A stretch of DNA of 64,000 nucleotides from a virus, in the IMG/VR virus record IMGVR_UViG_3300042511_000879, positions 62,001-126,000 of that record; one strand, 5' to 3'. The notes beneath the pieces were generated by a model. The model was not told where the DNA came from. It saw only the letters and a program-made list of their open reading frames with translations, and did not search any database. A program made the position numbers and the translations under genes. Each line of letters starts with the position of its first letter. Position 1 is the stretch's first letter. Below, piece by piece: positions 11,801 through 21,358 of the stretch.

Positions 11801-12535
11801 TAATTTGTTAAGCGTAAATAATTTAACAGTTTTAGTTTGGGTTGTTCCATCAATAACAACATTCTTTTGAGCATTGTCTATTTTAATAACATCAAAAAAC
11901 CCAGTGTATTGGATCTTTCTAATAGGCATATCAATAACTTGAGAATCTAAATAGTACACAAAGTTATTATTGGTCAATTGCGTTTTAAAATCAGAGTAAA
12001 CAAGTTCACTTCCTCCTTTATAAAGTTCATCAAATGCAGTGATTGAAGCCAGATCATTTTCATTGAATATGAATCTTTCAACATATACCTTTTCAGTTTC
12101 TACTGGAATTTGTTTGCTTACATCTAAATTAATTGTAAGTAATGGATTTAAAAAGTTTTCAAAGAAATCATTTAACTTAGTTGAAAACTGGGTAGGAGAT
12201 GCAAGAGTTGTAATAGAAGGAGATGGTCCTTTTAATCTAGAAGTATGGATAGTTCTAAAAGAACCGTCTTTTAATCTAACATTTGCATTTGAACCTTCAA
12301 GCCCACTAATTGAACTCAAATTACTATTCAAACGATCAATTTCTCTTTTCAAGTACCCAAATGCAGGTATTTGAATAGTTTCCATTGTATTCGTTTTACT
12401 ATTGAAAAGGTCAATACTAACAGTTTCCTTATCAGTAGTTATAGCTTCATTAATTCTTTTAAATGTTTCTAGTGAGTTAGTGTTTAACTCAAGAAACTGT
12501 TCAAGTAATTGTGATATTGAATTGCTAGCGCTCAT
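8861..12535 (-). CDS. Very large virion protein with central coiled coil, unrecognised
   Basis: A 1224-residue protein. The first 100 residues are helix-rich (SISQLLEQFLELNTNS and so on). Residues about 418-498 form a Lys/Ser/Gln-rich coiled coil with regular leucines, followed (about 510-650) by a segment that reads like a fibronectin-III-type beta sandwich, then a second short helix near 710-740. The C-terminal third is Gly/Asn-rich and ends in a basic Arg-Gly cluster (PGRGRRRYL). Its stop is 1 bp from the start region of the upstream 650-residue gene, indicating one operon. A tail-fibre adaptor or baseplate-peripheral protein is plausible. No catalytic motif is seen. Confidence 0.5.
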   Translation of the reverse strand: MSASNSISQLLEQFLELNTNSLETFKRINEAITTDKETVSIDLFNSKTNTMETIQIPAFGYLKREIDRLNSNLSSISGLEGSNANVRLKDGSFRTIHTSRLKGPSPSITTLASPTQFSTKLNDFFENFLNPLLTINLDVSKQIPVETEKVYVERFIFNENDLASITAFDELYKGGSELVYSDFKTQLTNNNFVYYLDSQVIDMPIRKIQYTGFFDVIKIDNAQKNVVIDGTTQTKTVKLFTLNKLTFTDSTKTLKDTETLKTGDSLIVNSGNYRTRYQILSIDTSTTQVELLLLEGSESIKLGVNSLGIYKAVDTDLNIEINVAFNERQVIFVKPIDPISKIPAENFSPGVGFYSNSLEMNDEAGNKMTLAEYYKNEVADFGQFLKSLKVDYIPPAASGITPTPPVINVENFKVVQINKHLTDNTTTDKIKQLKSDKSSTEQSLKQLDESIKQKKSLINTKKFASQAESDTHKNELSSLISQRESESKLFSSTVSEIKSSAESADLQTASPKYKVRGFWAVPEPKTIGNQVSQEVVQFKIRYRYVSTSGKTSTIDQIKFVDATNQTEKTAAFSNWVEVSGPVRKRAMDANGKYGWILESEEDANAVNFNSFDISINPGEVVEFMIKSISEAGFPANPLESDWSEIQKIEFPQGEINTDNLGNVIKANELDLLKVQIQQDLESAGVYKHVGESFTVGSQTFAHSANTIASGFITDTQAPITVYEKLLALQNEVLSLRAVIEKTTGELLVRIIDENGNVTPVTNNSTVQLFAGYYSQEIPAVNGKGAIVTKNFKIELSNTKATDLELISRIVGDTTLPAPVSSSNTKFGLGTGIASIDPIYGSNSYYTVEGRYDLVPVMYQNITDLTKDYLNSGPDQSSQLKGQFIYSRFRNIANDDNLYVITEGVDGNINTAIDSGTNSAYDLYEYGISYTFPTVPPSGTNGFKNFNGINGTPFAPLSSSPNDFVWSGSYAASTGIPEKIAIGVPTTMSYLQYTNGIYLHVDHPLLQSGTNSPSLGNIASNGTVGMPKTASLRATDLNGKKQTPLRIIDTISNTNIAGLRQTGKAGFSPEDQYLLGGRSCGSFLYISPLNTNSLVVDASNKSGKKLIPGGSANAVSVDLVYQYRMTDYYGPKATGTGRVGGVLDNTFTNLSYAKKIGIDIIDFGSNDFKFDIEVTSKYAAEGRNINNVTSTMLTKYQNNYQPGRGRRRYLSDDFLNLSFPDINNY

Positions 12536-12536
12536 A

Positions 12537-14489
12537 TTATCTTATTATTTCAAGTTCAAATGTCTTGTTTATTTCATCTACACATATTAATTCAAAGTAA
12601 GGTTTTTGGCTTAAAATATTACTACTATCTATAGAAGCCTTTAAAACATAACTATTGTTTTTATCCGTGTATATATTTATTTTGTAATTTCCTAAAGTTG
12701 GAATTCCAATCGGTATTTGATTTTTAAAAGAAAACTTAATAGTTTGCCCATTTTTCCAAGTATTAATACTATCATCTAGGTATATATTCAAGTCTCCGGT
12801 CATTGTATTATTATCCGTATTAATTCTAATTAGATTCTCAAATGGTCGTATTCTTGTAATTAAACCAGTAGATGCAGCAAGATTTAAGTTAAATAAATTA
12901 CTTGGAGCAATTAAAGAACCAGATATTCCTGGGATAAATTCATAATTAAAAATAGAATTTAATGTATATCCATTATTGTCATTAACTATCTTAATCATAC
13001 TAGGGTTTGATTTGTCGATTTTTACCCCATCACCTGCTGCAAGTACATTAGTATTATATTGTATTTCGGTTGGAATAACTCCACTAATCATTTGATTCAA
13101 CCTAGTGTTTACCGAAGTAATCATATCTAAGATTGAAGTTGACGATGCATAATTTAAAGATGCATTTTCAATTGTAGTTTCAAGTGATGAGATTCTTTCA
13201 GAAAAATCAGTTGAAGTGCTATATGCCATTAAATTTTCTAGTTCAGCCACTCTTTGTGCAATTGCAGCATAAGAATTTCCAGCATCAACCAGTAATTTAG
13301 CAGCATTTTCAAGAGCAGTTGTCGTATCCAAGAAAATATCCATGGAAAACGTAGAATAGTCATTTATATTCATTTCAACTCCTACATTATCTAATGAAGA
13401 GTTAAATTTTACATTTAACTTAAGAGCAAACGCATTTCCATTTAAACCAGTAACATCGTTTGGTTTGTATTTAGAAAGTTCAGGTATGTACATGCCTGAA
13501 CTTGCTGGATCGTCTTTAAAGTTATCTAATATTAATATACCATAAAGATTTGTAGACTTATTAGAAATATTTGATTTTGAATATAGGTCATAATAAACTA
13601 ATATTGCATTAAATCTAAAGTCTCCTCCTCTTTTAGAAAATTCTTGAAAATTATTTAATTTAGGGTCATTTGCAATTTTAGAATATACTGTTGAATTCCA
13701 TTCAATACCATAATTGTATAAGTCAACCGGATCTATATTGATTTTGCCATTTGCATTATCAGCAAGAGCATCTAAATTTAAGAAAGCATCAGGATGTGTT
13801 TGTCCACCTCTTCCATTAATAACACCGGTTCCTAAACTAACATCATATGATGTTGCAGTTGTATTATAAGGAGTTGATTTGAATAATATTTCTGGAGTAT
13901 ATCCTACTGAAGATGGTACATTTACAAATATTTCATTGTACGTATTTCCTTGATAATTTTTATCATTTGAAACATCGATATTTCCAATATACTTTACAAC
14001 TCTAGAATAACTATTACCAGTATCTGTTGTATCTTCATTTTCTATAGCTCTAGAATACCCACTTACAACTTGCTGTGAATTCGCAGTTTTAACTTCGAAT
14101 GCACCTAAATGATGCAACCACTTAAATAATATCTTTTCAGCATCGGTAGAATAAATTGCACTATCAAAATCATCATCCGTTAGGATAAAATTCTCAAAAT
14201 TAAGTGCATAGTTTTGTAAAGTTTGCGCGAAATGAACATTTGCATCTGAAGATGTTACTGGAGTATTATACGGATCTCCGGAAGCTTGATATAAGTTTTC
14301 AAATTGAATAAAGTTTGCTCCGGTGACTCCAGGATCTGATACAACTGGGATATCTATCAATGCAAACTTAGAGTACTCAAAATTTATATCAGGATTATAA
14401 TAAGCCCTTGTTAAATCTCGAGCAGCACTTGAAAATGCATACATAGTACCTCCCTGTTCTTGGGGTATTCTTATTAATGGTGTTGCCAT
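12537..14489 (-). CDS. Virion/baseplate-associated protein with coiled-coil segment
   Basis: A 650-residue protein between the 187- and 1224-residue structural genes. Residues about 395-470 contain heptad-like helices (AAIAQRVAELENLMAYST and following), followed by a short repetitive beta C-terminus of the kind seen in fibre-base proteins. The N-terminal half is unrecognised. It is preceded by a 19 bp gap after the stop of the upstream gene. The alternation of a globular N-terminus, trimeric-looking coiled coil and beta C-terminus supports a tail-fibre-network or baseplate role. The specific identity is unknown. Confidence 0.5.
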   Translation of the reverse strand: MATPLIRIPQEQGGTMYAFSSAARDLTRAYYNPDINFEYSKFALIDIPVVSDPGVTGANFIQFENLYQASGDPYNTPVTSSDANVHFAQTLQNYALNFENFILTDDDFDSAIYSTDAEKILFKWLHHLGAFEVKTANSQQVVSGYSRAIENEDTTDTGNSYSRVVKYIGNIDVSNDKNYQGNTYNEIFVNVPSSVGYTPEILFKSTPYNTTATSYDVSLGTGVINGRGGQTHPDAFLNLDALADNANGKINIDPVDLYNYGIEWNSTVYSKIANDPKLNNFQEFSKRGGDFRFNAILVYYDLYSKSNISNKSTNLYGILILDNFKDDPASSGMYIPELSKYKPNDVTGLNGNAFALKLNVKFNSSLDNVGVEMNINDYSTFSMDIFLDTTTALENAAKLLVDAGNSYAAIAQRVAELENLMAYSTSTDFSERISSLETTIENASLNYASSTSILDMITSVNTRLNQMISGVIPTEIQYNTNVLAAGDGVKIDKSNPSMIKIVNDNNGYTLNSIFNYEFIPGISGSLIAPSNLFNLNLAASTGLITRIRPFENLIRINTDNNTMTGDLNIYLDDSINTWKNGQTIKFSFKNQIPIGIPTLGNYKINIYTDKNNSYVLKASIDSSNILSQKPYFELICVDEINKTFELEIIR

Positions 14490-14508
14490 TTAAGCGATTT
14501 TGTTTTTA

Positions 14509-15072
14509 TTAGTATGTTATAGTGCAACGAACAGCAGATACTATGTAGAAATTTCCACTTATATATCTTAAAGTAATTGAACCATTTTGTAATATCACAA
14601 CATTCTGAGAAGGTCCAACTATATTAGTCTTGTCAAGCGTAATACTTCCTCCCTCTGCAATTAAGGTAATTTCTTGACCTTCATCTGCTGCTGCTAAAAG
14701 AATAGTAGTACTAAGCACAATTGCATTTAATACATAAGTTGTTTTATCATATGCAAGGGCAAGAGGAAGAGATATTGCATTATCATAAACAGAATGGATC
14801 AAGGCATTTCCAAGAACAACCTCTTTTGTAAACGTAGCTGATACGTTTGATATAACTTCTGTATTATTTACTTTAAATGCTTCTATACCACTATTAGTAA
14901 TACTTAAACTACCGCCTGTAATTTGTCCTGTTAATGAAAGAGTTTGTGATGTTGTATTAAATAACGAAGCAATATTTGCCAATTCTCCATTAAGGGCAGC
15001 AAAATTATTATTTAATACGATTCTAGATGAAGAAACGCTGTCGGTTCCTAAGATTGTTGTTATACTTGCCAT
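14509..15072 (-). CDS. Small tail-fibre-like protein
   Basis: A 187-residue protein. Its N-terminus (SSRIVLNNNFAALNGELANI) resembles the short N-terminal helix of the collagen-like fibres in this window (K-I-N-Y-N-F-D-Q-L), a pattern in which an N-terminal helix with N-x-N-F precedes a fibre shaft. The remainder is rich in Thr, Ser, Ile and Leu strands (GSITLRYISGNFYIVSA) typical of trimeric fibre heads. It sits 1 bp after the stop of the 987-residue baseplate-associated gene. The likely role is a short fibre or a fibre-attachment protein. No chaperone or enzymatic motif is seen. Confidence 0.5.
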   Translation of the reverse strand: MASITTILGTDSVSSSRIVLNNNFAALNGELANIASLFNTTSQTLSLTGQITGGSLSITNSGIEAFKVNNTEVISNVSATFTKEVVLGNALIHSVYDNAISLPLALAYDKTTYVLNAIVLSTTILLAAADEGQEITLIAEGGSITLDKTNIVGPSQNVVILQNGSITLRYISGNFYIVSAVRCTITY

Positions 15073-15073
15073 T

Positions 15074-18037
15074 TTAAATGATTTTTAATATATTTTTATT
15101 TATTGTGTTTTTATTTCCATTCACGTCGGTCAATTCCAATTCAACAGTATAATCACCTTTGTGTTTAAATAGATATGTCAGCCATGTATTACTATAATAT
15201 ATATCATTTACATTCTCGTTATTATTTTTAAGTGTCCATTTCTGGGCAACGATTCCTGGCATATTCGTAGTATCGTATGAGAATGTAACGTGATTTAATC
15301 TTTTAACTTCCATGTGAGTATCAATAACGCATAGGTCTTGATAATTAGGATTAAAACTTTCAAAATGAATTTCAGAATCTGGAAGTATTTCACCACCTAA
15401 CGGATTATTAAAGCCAACACTAAAATAGTCATGCGTTCTTGAAGGTTCTTCAGATACTACTAACATATAGTTACATACATCTTCGGTACCATTAACATCA
15501 ACATCAACTAATATTGGGTTGTAATTAAATTTAGTTAATATTGGATGCACTACTGGGTCTAATTGAGAAAGCTCATTTGCGATAGCATTCCACGCGGTTA
15601 AATTTGTATTTGATGTAGGATATGCTGCTTGGATTTCATATGAATCAGTAATTAATAGATTTGAATTAACATCATATTGAGTTATATAAAAATTGTAACC
15701 ATTTGTGTATCCGTTAGATTGCAATAAATCCATCTTAAATGATGAGTTTATGTCGGCTCCAACTCTCGTCATATTCCAATTAATCTCGTCTCCATCTTCC
15801 CATAGTTGGGTTCTTAATTCTCTCCATTGATATGGCCCTGGAGTTTCAGCAAACCCAGATGTAGTAGTCGGATCGACATATCTTCTTACTGTAGAAAATT
15901 CCGGACCATCTTCTTCGTCGTGAACATAGTTTGCTCGGTCTAGAGTTAAATAATATGTTGCGATAACACTATCAACATCGATTGTATTCTCCCTAGCCCA
16001 ATCCCAGTCACTACCTGCAACATTATAAGAGTACTTGTACTCATTCCAGTTTAATTGAGGTAACATTTTTTGGAATATTCCGTAAACTTCAACATTTTTG
16101 TTTTTAACTTCAAAGTAGTCAGGTTTTCTATAAGAGCTTCGAACATTATATAGGTCAAATATAGACAATTCAACGGAATAGGTTCCAGCGTATGGAAGTA
16201 CTATAGGAAACTGTTGATATTGAGGGTGCCAAATATTTTCTTCGATAGGACCATTAAATACAGTTTCATAGTAACCGACAGGTCCTCTGAAGGATTTTGA
16301 ATAACCTCTAGGTCCAAGTATTGTCCATTCTAATTCATAAATTCCCTGTCTCCACCAGTTATCCCATGTTAATAAGTTATATTGCTCATTTGCATATAAA
16401 TAATCATAATTAGTAAAGTTTATGGTTGGAGGTGTACCTACAGGTACGCCAGTAGGGCATGAATTTCCAAGACATGTTGTATTAGGTCTAACTCCAGTAG
16501 CATTTGTAGGATGCGGTGGAAAATCTTCGAAAAAATTATATCCAACAGCACCGCCTACGTAATCTTTACCTGAATCTAACCATGTAAATTCCGCAGAATC
16601 CCAACTTCCTATAAATGAGTCCGCATTTAAAATAATAGGACAACCTACTGGAATTCCAACAAGAGTATTAAAACTTGATAGTTCATCAATATAATATCCA
16701 TTATAGAAATTTATTATAGATTCCGAAATGATTTCTCTATCATCAATACCAATAGCACTAAAGTCTTGATTAATTCCTGTTAATTGCCAATCAACCTTTC
16801 TTAAGTCTTCAATATACAACTGTCTATCCTCAGGGTATCTACTAAAGTCAACCTTCTGTCCAGCGGTTTGGTCTTTAATAACATGCTGATTATTCCAAAC
16901 GTTTAAATTAAATTGTGCAAAGTAATCACCTTCTCCAGTAATATCTACGATTTTAGCTTGAAGAGGTAAATATGTCGCTTGCAGTTTATTCTTAAGTCCA
17001 TATAGTTTTATAAGTACTTCATCTGGGCTATAATCAACAGACTCAACTACAGTTGGAATATCCCACTCGTCGACATTACCATCAGCCTCATTTAATCGGT
17101 AGACAAGAGAAAATCTGCTAGTCTTTTTTAAATTTGAACTTGGTAATTGGTTTCCATTATTTTTATTTGCAAGAAATCCAACAGTATCTTGATTTGGAAG
17201 GGCAACTGCTTGCAGTTTTCCAAAGTTTTCTGCTTGTTCATTAATATTCAACCAATATTCTTTGATTGTTATTTTATTGTAACCGTAAAAATCGATAGCA
17301 TTTAAGAGAGCTTTATAAGTACCGACAAATGGTTGTATTTGAGATGCTTGTAATAGGAGTTCTTTTCTTTTTTGATTCATTAAAATCCAGTCTGGAGACA
17401 TCTCCAAAATGTTTGAATCTTTAAGTATGATATACTCTTCCTCGGATAGGGACATTCCCATATTTGATAAAAGAACCGATAATCTTTCGTCTTCAGATTC
17501 CGTCTCTCCATAGATTCTTATGCTTGCAATTAATACTTCTGGATCGCCATCTGCTATTTCATAAATATCAAGGATTCTTGTATGGTAATTATCTTCCTCA
17601 CTCATAAGAGCAATGTTACACTTAACGGGAATCATTGGAATATTACTACTAATAATTTTAAAACCATCAGAGTTTGTTCCTACTGCAGTATTTGCGTTTA
17701 ATATAGTATGAGTTTGAATATCATCTTTTTGAATTTCAAGAACTCCATTATTATTTTTAGCACTGTACATAAATATGTCCTCGCTAAATTCATAACCGCT
17801 AAAAAATTTGAATTTAAAAGTACTGGTAGTATTTCCAGTTCCGATTGGAGTAATAAACTTATCGCCTCCTAATTCACCTTGAACCTGCTCTAATATGTAT
17901 ATTGTTAGGGTTTCATATAGTCCAGTAGACACTTTCGGTAAATAACAAACTCCCTCCCATATATTCGTATCTGAATTATATAGGAGGTTTAGGTCATTTG
18001 ATTCACTATCAAAAAATCTTAAATTTTGATTTGCCAT
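15074..18037 (-). CDS. Large baseplate protein with Ig/PKD-like modules (positional gp7 candidate)
   Basis: A 987-residue protein directly downstream of the gp25-like and gp6-like wedge genes, with one 89-residue gene between. The N-terminal about 250 residues end in a helical segment followed by strands. Later there are two stretches that read as PKD/Ig-like beta modules: one at roughly 610-645 (AGTYSVELSIFDLYN) and one at the extreme C-terminus (KGDYTVELELTDVNGNKNT). In T4, gene 7, another large wedge protein, follows gene 6, so position makes this a gp7 counterpart candidate. I see no direct sequence similarity that proves it. The Ig-like modules could bind host surface sugars. Confidence 0.5.
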   Translation of the reverse strand: MANQNLRFFDSESNDLNLLYNSDTNIWEGVCYLPKVSTGLYETLTIYILEQVQGELGGDKFITPIGTGNTTSTFKFKFFSGYEFSEDIFMYSAKNNNGVLEIQKDDIQTHTILNANTAVGTNSDGFKIISSNIPMIPVKCNIALMSEEDNYHTRILDIYEIADGDPEVLIASIRIYGETESEDERLSVLLSNMGMSLSEEEYIILKDSNILEMSPDWILMNQKRKELLLQASQIQPFVGTYKALLNAIDFYGYNKITIKEYWLNINEQAENFGKLQAVALPNQDTVGFLANKNNGNQLPSSNLKKTSRFSLVYRLNEADGNVDEWDIPTVVESVDYSPDEVLIKLYGLKNKLQATYLPLQAKIVDITGEGDYFAQFNLNVWNNQHVIKDQTAGQKVDFSRYPEDRQLYIEDLRKVDWQLTGINQDFSAIGIDDREIISESIINFYNGYYIDELSSFNTLVGIPVGCPIILNADSFIGSWDSAEFTWLDSGKDYVGGAVGYNFFEDFPPHPTNATGVRPNTTCLGNSCPTGVPVGTPPTINFTNYDYLYANEQYNLLTWDNWWRQGIYELEWTILGPRGYSKSFRGPVGYYETVFNGPIEENIWHPQYQQFPIVLPYAGTYSVELSIFDLYNVRSSYRKPDYFEVKNKNVEVYGIFQKMLPQLNWNEYKYSYNVAGSDWDWARENTIDVDSVIATYYLTLDRANYVHDEEDGPEFSTVRRYVDPTTTSGFAETPGPYQWRELRTQLWEDGDEINWNMTRVGADINSSFKMDLLQSNGYTNGYNFYITQYDVNSNLLITDSYEIQAAYPTSNTNLTAWNAIANELSQLDPVVHPILTKFNYNPILVDVDVNGTEDVCNYMLVVSEEPSRTHDYFSVGFNNPLGGEILPDSEIHFESFNPNYQDLCVIDTHMEVKRLNHVTFSYDTTNMPGIVAQKWTLKNNNENVNDIYYSNTWLTYLFKHKGDYTVELELTDVNGNKNTINKNILKII

Positions 18038-18039
18038 TC

Positions 18040-18309
18040 TTATTTAACTTTTTTATCGTCTTTTCTAATTGTGTATGATTTATATGCCTTTAAATACGTT
18101 ACAGAATCAACCCAATCAGCGACAACATGTTGCATCATCACTATAAAATCATACATTGTATTATTTCGTTGTATGTATTTTGATAACGAATTACTTAATA
18201 TATTTGTTCGATAATCATTACCTTCATGTAATCTTTTGTCCATTGCTGAAAGTCGAGTATCATAACTTTTTACTTTACGAACTTTAAATAAATTACTTAA
18301 AATACCCAT
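18040..18309 (-). CDS. Small baseplate-cluster protein, unrecognised
   Basis: An 89-residue, basic protein (MGILSNLFKVRKVKSYDTRL at the start, ending in RKDDKKVK). Its ATG overlaps the stop of the gp6-like gene by 1 bp and its stop lies 2 bp before the 987-residue gene, so it is translationally locked into the wedge operon. It is predicted helical with a central hydrophobic segment (MYDFIVMMQHVVADWV) too short and polar for a membrane span. It could be an assembly factor or a small wedge subunit. No family is recognised. Confidence 0.5.
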   Translation of the reverse strand: MGILSNLFKVRKVKSYDTRLSAMDKRLHEGNDYRTNILSNSLSKYIQRNNTMYDFIVMMQHVVADWVDSVTYLKAYKSYTIRKDDKKVK

Positions 18310-20129
18310 TACAATGCTTTTCTATTTTGAGCTTGAATTCTACTGAAAACAGTGTTTGGAACTGCAGGTTCATCAAAATAAACCGATAGTGCTGCCATCT
18401 CTCCAACTTTAGCATCATCTAAAACTGGTGCACCATCTCGATCTACCCATCCTCCTCTGAATAGAGCAACTTCTTCTTTCTCTAAAAGAATATCTCCAAA
18501 AGAGTCTAAATTAATTACATTTTCTGGAAGTGCGGCATTTGGTTCAAAGTTAACCAATGTTGTTTTTACATTTCTTTTAAAGAAAACGTATTTTTGTTTT
18601 CCATTTCCAATATCCTCAAGAGTTGTAGTTGATGGAGTTACCGTAACCGTGTCACTTACATAATATCCTAGTCTTCTAGCTGTCTCCTCCTTTTCAGAAA
18701 CAAATCTAACATTCACTGAGTCGATTCCTTCAATTCCTTCTAATAGGGCAATAATGTCCGATTTTGGTAAACGGTCTCTTCGCGTGATACTAATTAAGTA
18801 TTGAGATATTTTAGTTCTTATTTCTCCAAATAGGTTAATCTTATTAAATCCTTCAAAATATCTTACCTTAACATCCATTCTAAAATATTGAACTTTAGGT
18901 TCTACAATTTTAACTTCAGTAGTTACCATTTGTCTACCTGAATTTTCTAAAGTTCTAAGAATTCCATTCTTTTCCTCTTCTGAGAAAAAGAACTCCTCTT
19001 TATGCAGATTAAAATAGTCATTATTTTTAGTTAACTTTCTTTTTGTATCTGGCAACATGAATAGGTAAATCACATTGTCGTCATCAATATATCCGTCATC
19101 CGTAGTATTGTAAGCATCTAGGTATGAGAACATACCATATTTCGATAGAAATGACTCATAATTGTCTGGAGTTGCCAATACAAATGAGTGACTTTGTAAA
19201 GGTGCAATTAATTTTGTAAGTTCTATACTTTCAGGGTCAGAGCCCATTGTAGGTGAAACTGTAAATGAAGACTCTAATAATTTATTTAAGTCACACGAAT
19301 TTCCAAGAGAATCAAACCCTTCAGTTTGAAATTTAAAATTAAGGTCTTTAGAACCTGTTAAATTACCTTTGATACCGTCTGAGACAATATATTCAACATC
19401 AATAGAAGAGCCTAGAGGTGGAATCATTCCAAATGAACCATTACCAAAATAAATATCTAGACCTCCAGTGATTCCTGTTTTAACAAGATACCCCTTAGTG
19501 CCGACTTGCATGTCATATAGTGAATCATATTTACTCCACAATTCGCTATTAACGCTAATTCGAACAGAGTCATTGTCTGTGTTCTTTTTGATAATTACAT
19601 TAAACGATTGTAGTTTTTCACCGGAACCTGTTAGAGTTTGTTTTTCAATTTTACCCTGGATAACCGGTATGTATATATAATCAGGACTACTTTTTTGAAT
19701 TATAAACTGATCATTGTTTGTTCTTAAGATATATTCCAGACCGTTTTTACTTGCCTTAATTACTGAATTTGCAGGAATATTTAAAGTATCTCCTTCAATA
19801 TCATTAAATGCGCTAGTATTTAATCTTATTTTTAATTCACCTAAGGCAGATGAACCTCTAAATGCATCATGTCCTGCAAGTCTTGCAAGTCCATATATAG
19901 ATTCTGGGTCTTGAGCGGTTAATATGTTTTGTTCAACAGTAGCATCTTCAATATAAAAGAATACTAAATTAGTAATTTCGGCTAGTACTTCAAGTATTTG
20001 AGAATATGGCGAAGCTGTTGTAAATAAATCGCTTGATCGCCCATATACTCTCGAAATATATGTTCGAGTATCGGCAATCATTTCAGTAGCCTTAATTCTG
20101 GCCTTTGATAAAAATTTTAATTCAGTCAT
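18309..20129 (-). CDS. Baseplate wedge protein, T4 gp6 / baseplate J-like
   Basis: A 606-residue protein. The N-terminus has the typical wedge pattern of helices leading to V-F-F-Y-I-E-D-A-T-V-E-Q-N and a following Y-G-L-A-R-L-A-G-H segment, which in gp6/J-family proteins precedes the beta domain. Residues 80-280 are a beta-rich region containing I-P-A-N-S-V-I and D-I-Y-F-G-N-G-S-F-G, the latter like the F-G-D-G-x-x-G turn of baseplate J proteins. A C-terminal helical-strand domain (V-K-V-R-Y-F-E-G) follows. It sits next to a gp25-like gene, as in T4 (gp25-gp6-gp7-gp53 wedge). Six dimers of such a protein form the inner ring around the hub. Confident family call, orthology inferred. Confidence 0.75.
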   Translation of the reverse strand: MTELKFLSKARIKATEMIADTRTYISRVYGRSSDLFTTASPYSQILEVLAEITNLVFFYIEDATVEQNILTAQDPESIYGLARLAGHDAFRGSSALGELKIRLNTSAFNDIEGDTLNIPANSVIKASKNGLEYILRTNNDQFIIQKSSPDYIYIPVIQGKIEKQTLTGSGEKLQSFNVIIKKNTDNDSVRISVNSELWSKYDSLYDMQVGTKGYLVKTGITGGLDIYFGNGSFGMIPPLGSSIDVEYIVSDGIKGNLTGSKDLNFKFQTEGFDSLGNSCDLNKLLESSFTVSPTMGSDPESIELTKLIAPLQSHSFVLATPDNYESFLSKYGMFSYLDAYNTTDDGYIDDDNVIYLFMLPDTKRKLTKNNDYFNLHKEEFFFSEEEKNGILRTLENSGRQMVTTEVKIVEPKVQYFRMDVKVRYFEGFNKINLFGEIRTKISQYLISITRRDRLPKSDIIALLEGIEGIDSVNVRFVSEKEETARRLGYYVSDTVTVTPSTTTLEDIGNGKQKYVFFKRNVKTTLVNFEPNAALPENVINLDSFGDILLEKEEVALFRGGWVDRDGAPVLDDAKVGEMAALSVYFDEPAVPNTVFSRIQAQNRKAL

Positions 20130-20142
20130 CTCATTTATTTTT

Positions 20143-20496
20143 TTATATAGCGATTGTTATTCCAAACCTATAGTCAATAGATATATCTATAAAAACCATA
20201 TTTTTTTCGGTTAATTCGGCAAATTCAACAGTAACATGAACTGGTATTTTTGCAGCTAGTGGAATATATCGCGAAATAGCACTTTGAACTACCCCTTGTA
20301 ACATTGTATCATTATACATAAAAGAATATACATAATCTTCAAGATTAAGGCCAAATTCAGGGTCTCCCATCACATCGCCTTTTTCGGTAAATACCAATGT
20401 TTCGATTTGAGATATTATTAATGCAATATCTTCGTCGATCTGTAATTGGTCTTCGTCGTAATTAGGGTCTTCTAGTGATTTTATGTACAATTCCAT
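20143..20496 (-). CDS. Baseplate wedge subunit, GPW/gp25 family
   Basis: A 117-residue protein from the chosen start. Family features: an acidic N-terminal helix with D-I-A-L-I-I-S-Q-I-E-T-L-V, the central G-D-P-E-F-G-L-N-L-E-D-Y-V motif (gp25-type P-x-F-G-x-x-L), and a final strand F-I-D-I-S-I-D-Y-R-F. gp25 proteins join wedge to hub and help trigger sheath contraction. An upstream ATG at 20562 would add 22 residues but would overlap the preceding gene by 50 bp. The ATG at 20494-20496 leaves a 16 bp gap and gives the usual family length, so it is preferred. The gene lies 13 bp before the gp6-like gene. Confidence 0.75.
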   Translation of the reverse strand: MELYIKSLEDPNYDEDQLQIDEDIALIISQIETLVFTEKGDVMGDPEFGLNLEDYVYSFMYNDTMLQGVVQSAISRYIPLAAKIPVHVTVEFAELTEKNMVFIDISIDYRFGITIAI

Positions 20497-20512
20497 AATA
20501 GTATATATTTGT

Positions 20513-21343
20513 TTAAGAATGGAACATCCAGTCGGTACCTTCGTCGCTTTTAATTTCTTCAATTAGTGAAGATAGTTCATCTTCACCGAGCCCTTTAATT
20601 AGGTCAGGATTAATTTGAATATTTCCAGGAAGAGAGAATCCAAATATTCCAAGTTTTTGTCCTAGCGAAATTTTAATCTTTGCAGAACAATATCTAAAAA
20701 ATGCCTCATCTCCAAATAAAGCACATTCTGGAATTGTTTGATAAACTTTTAGAATTGTATCTTTTTTAGGAGTTTCTCCTGTGAATTTTAATTCATGCGT
20801 AAGTTGACTATAATGAAAACTATAAGGATTGTTAAAAATCTGTCGTGCTAAATCAAAAAACGATTCGTTGATTACGTAGTATTGTAAATTTTCTGCAGCC
20901 TGTCCCGTTTTAGAACCTCCATAAATTCCACCCATTAACATTCTTTCAATTGCAAAATCTCCTTGCGTAAAGTTAATATCCATACTTCCACCCCAAGAAC
21001 TTCCTCTTTCCATGATTGCAAATACTGAAAATACTTCACCACCACCCGATGTAAGGTCCATTCCTGGAAGAGTAAAACTTCTAGTTAATTTAAAATGAGG
21101 GGATTGAAACATCGCCGCTGGAATTACCAAGAAGTTTTCTTGAACTGAATACTCGTAATTTTTATAAAACCATTTCTTTGCTCTTTTAACTATATTCTGA
21201 ACCTCTGTTTTTGGAAGATTCATTGGAATCATACATGAACCTGTTATGTCAGCCGCAAGTTCATCTACAAATTTATTAAAACAGTCCGTATCCCATGTCG
21301 GATCTAGTAGACTTGAATTTCCAATCGCTGTTATATTACTCAT
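20513..21343 (-). CDS. Virion protein in baseplate cluster, unrecognised
   Basis: A 276-residue protein located just upstream of the gp25-like gene. It carries aromatic-rich blocks (AKKWFYKNYEYSV near residue 55) and Gly/Met-rich beta loops (RGSSWGGSMDINFTQGDF, about 112-130). The C-terminus is acidic (EDELSSLIEEIKSDEG) and helical. No enzyme motif or membrane span is visible. Short spacing (15 bp to the amidoligase-like gene upstream, 16 bp to gp25) places it in the wedge operon, so a neck, tail-completion or baseplate component is likely. I cannot assign it to a T4 protein. Confidence 0.5.
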   Translation of the reverse strand: MSNITAIGNSSLLDPTWDTDCFNKFVDELAADITGSCMIPMNLPKTEVQNIVKRAKKWFYKNYEYSVQENFLVIPAAMFQSPHFKLTRSFTLPGMDLTSGGGEVFSVFAIMERGSSWGGSMDINFTQGDFAIERMLMGGIYGGSKTGQAAENLQYYVINESFFDLARQIFNNPYSFHYSQLTHELKFTGETPKKDTILKVYQTIPECALFGDEAFFRYCSAKIKISLGQKLGIFGFSLPGNIQINPDLIKGLGEDELSSLIEEIKSDEGTDWMFHS

Positions 21344-21358
21344 CTTTTTATTTTATTT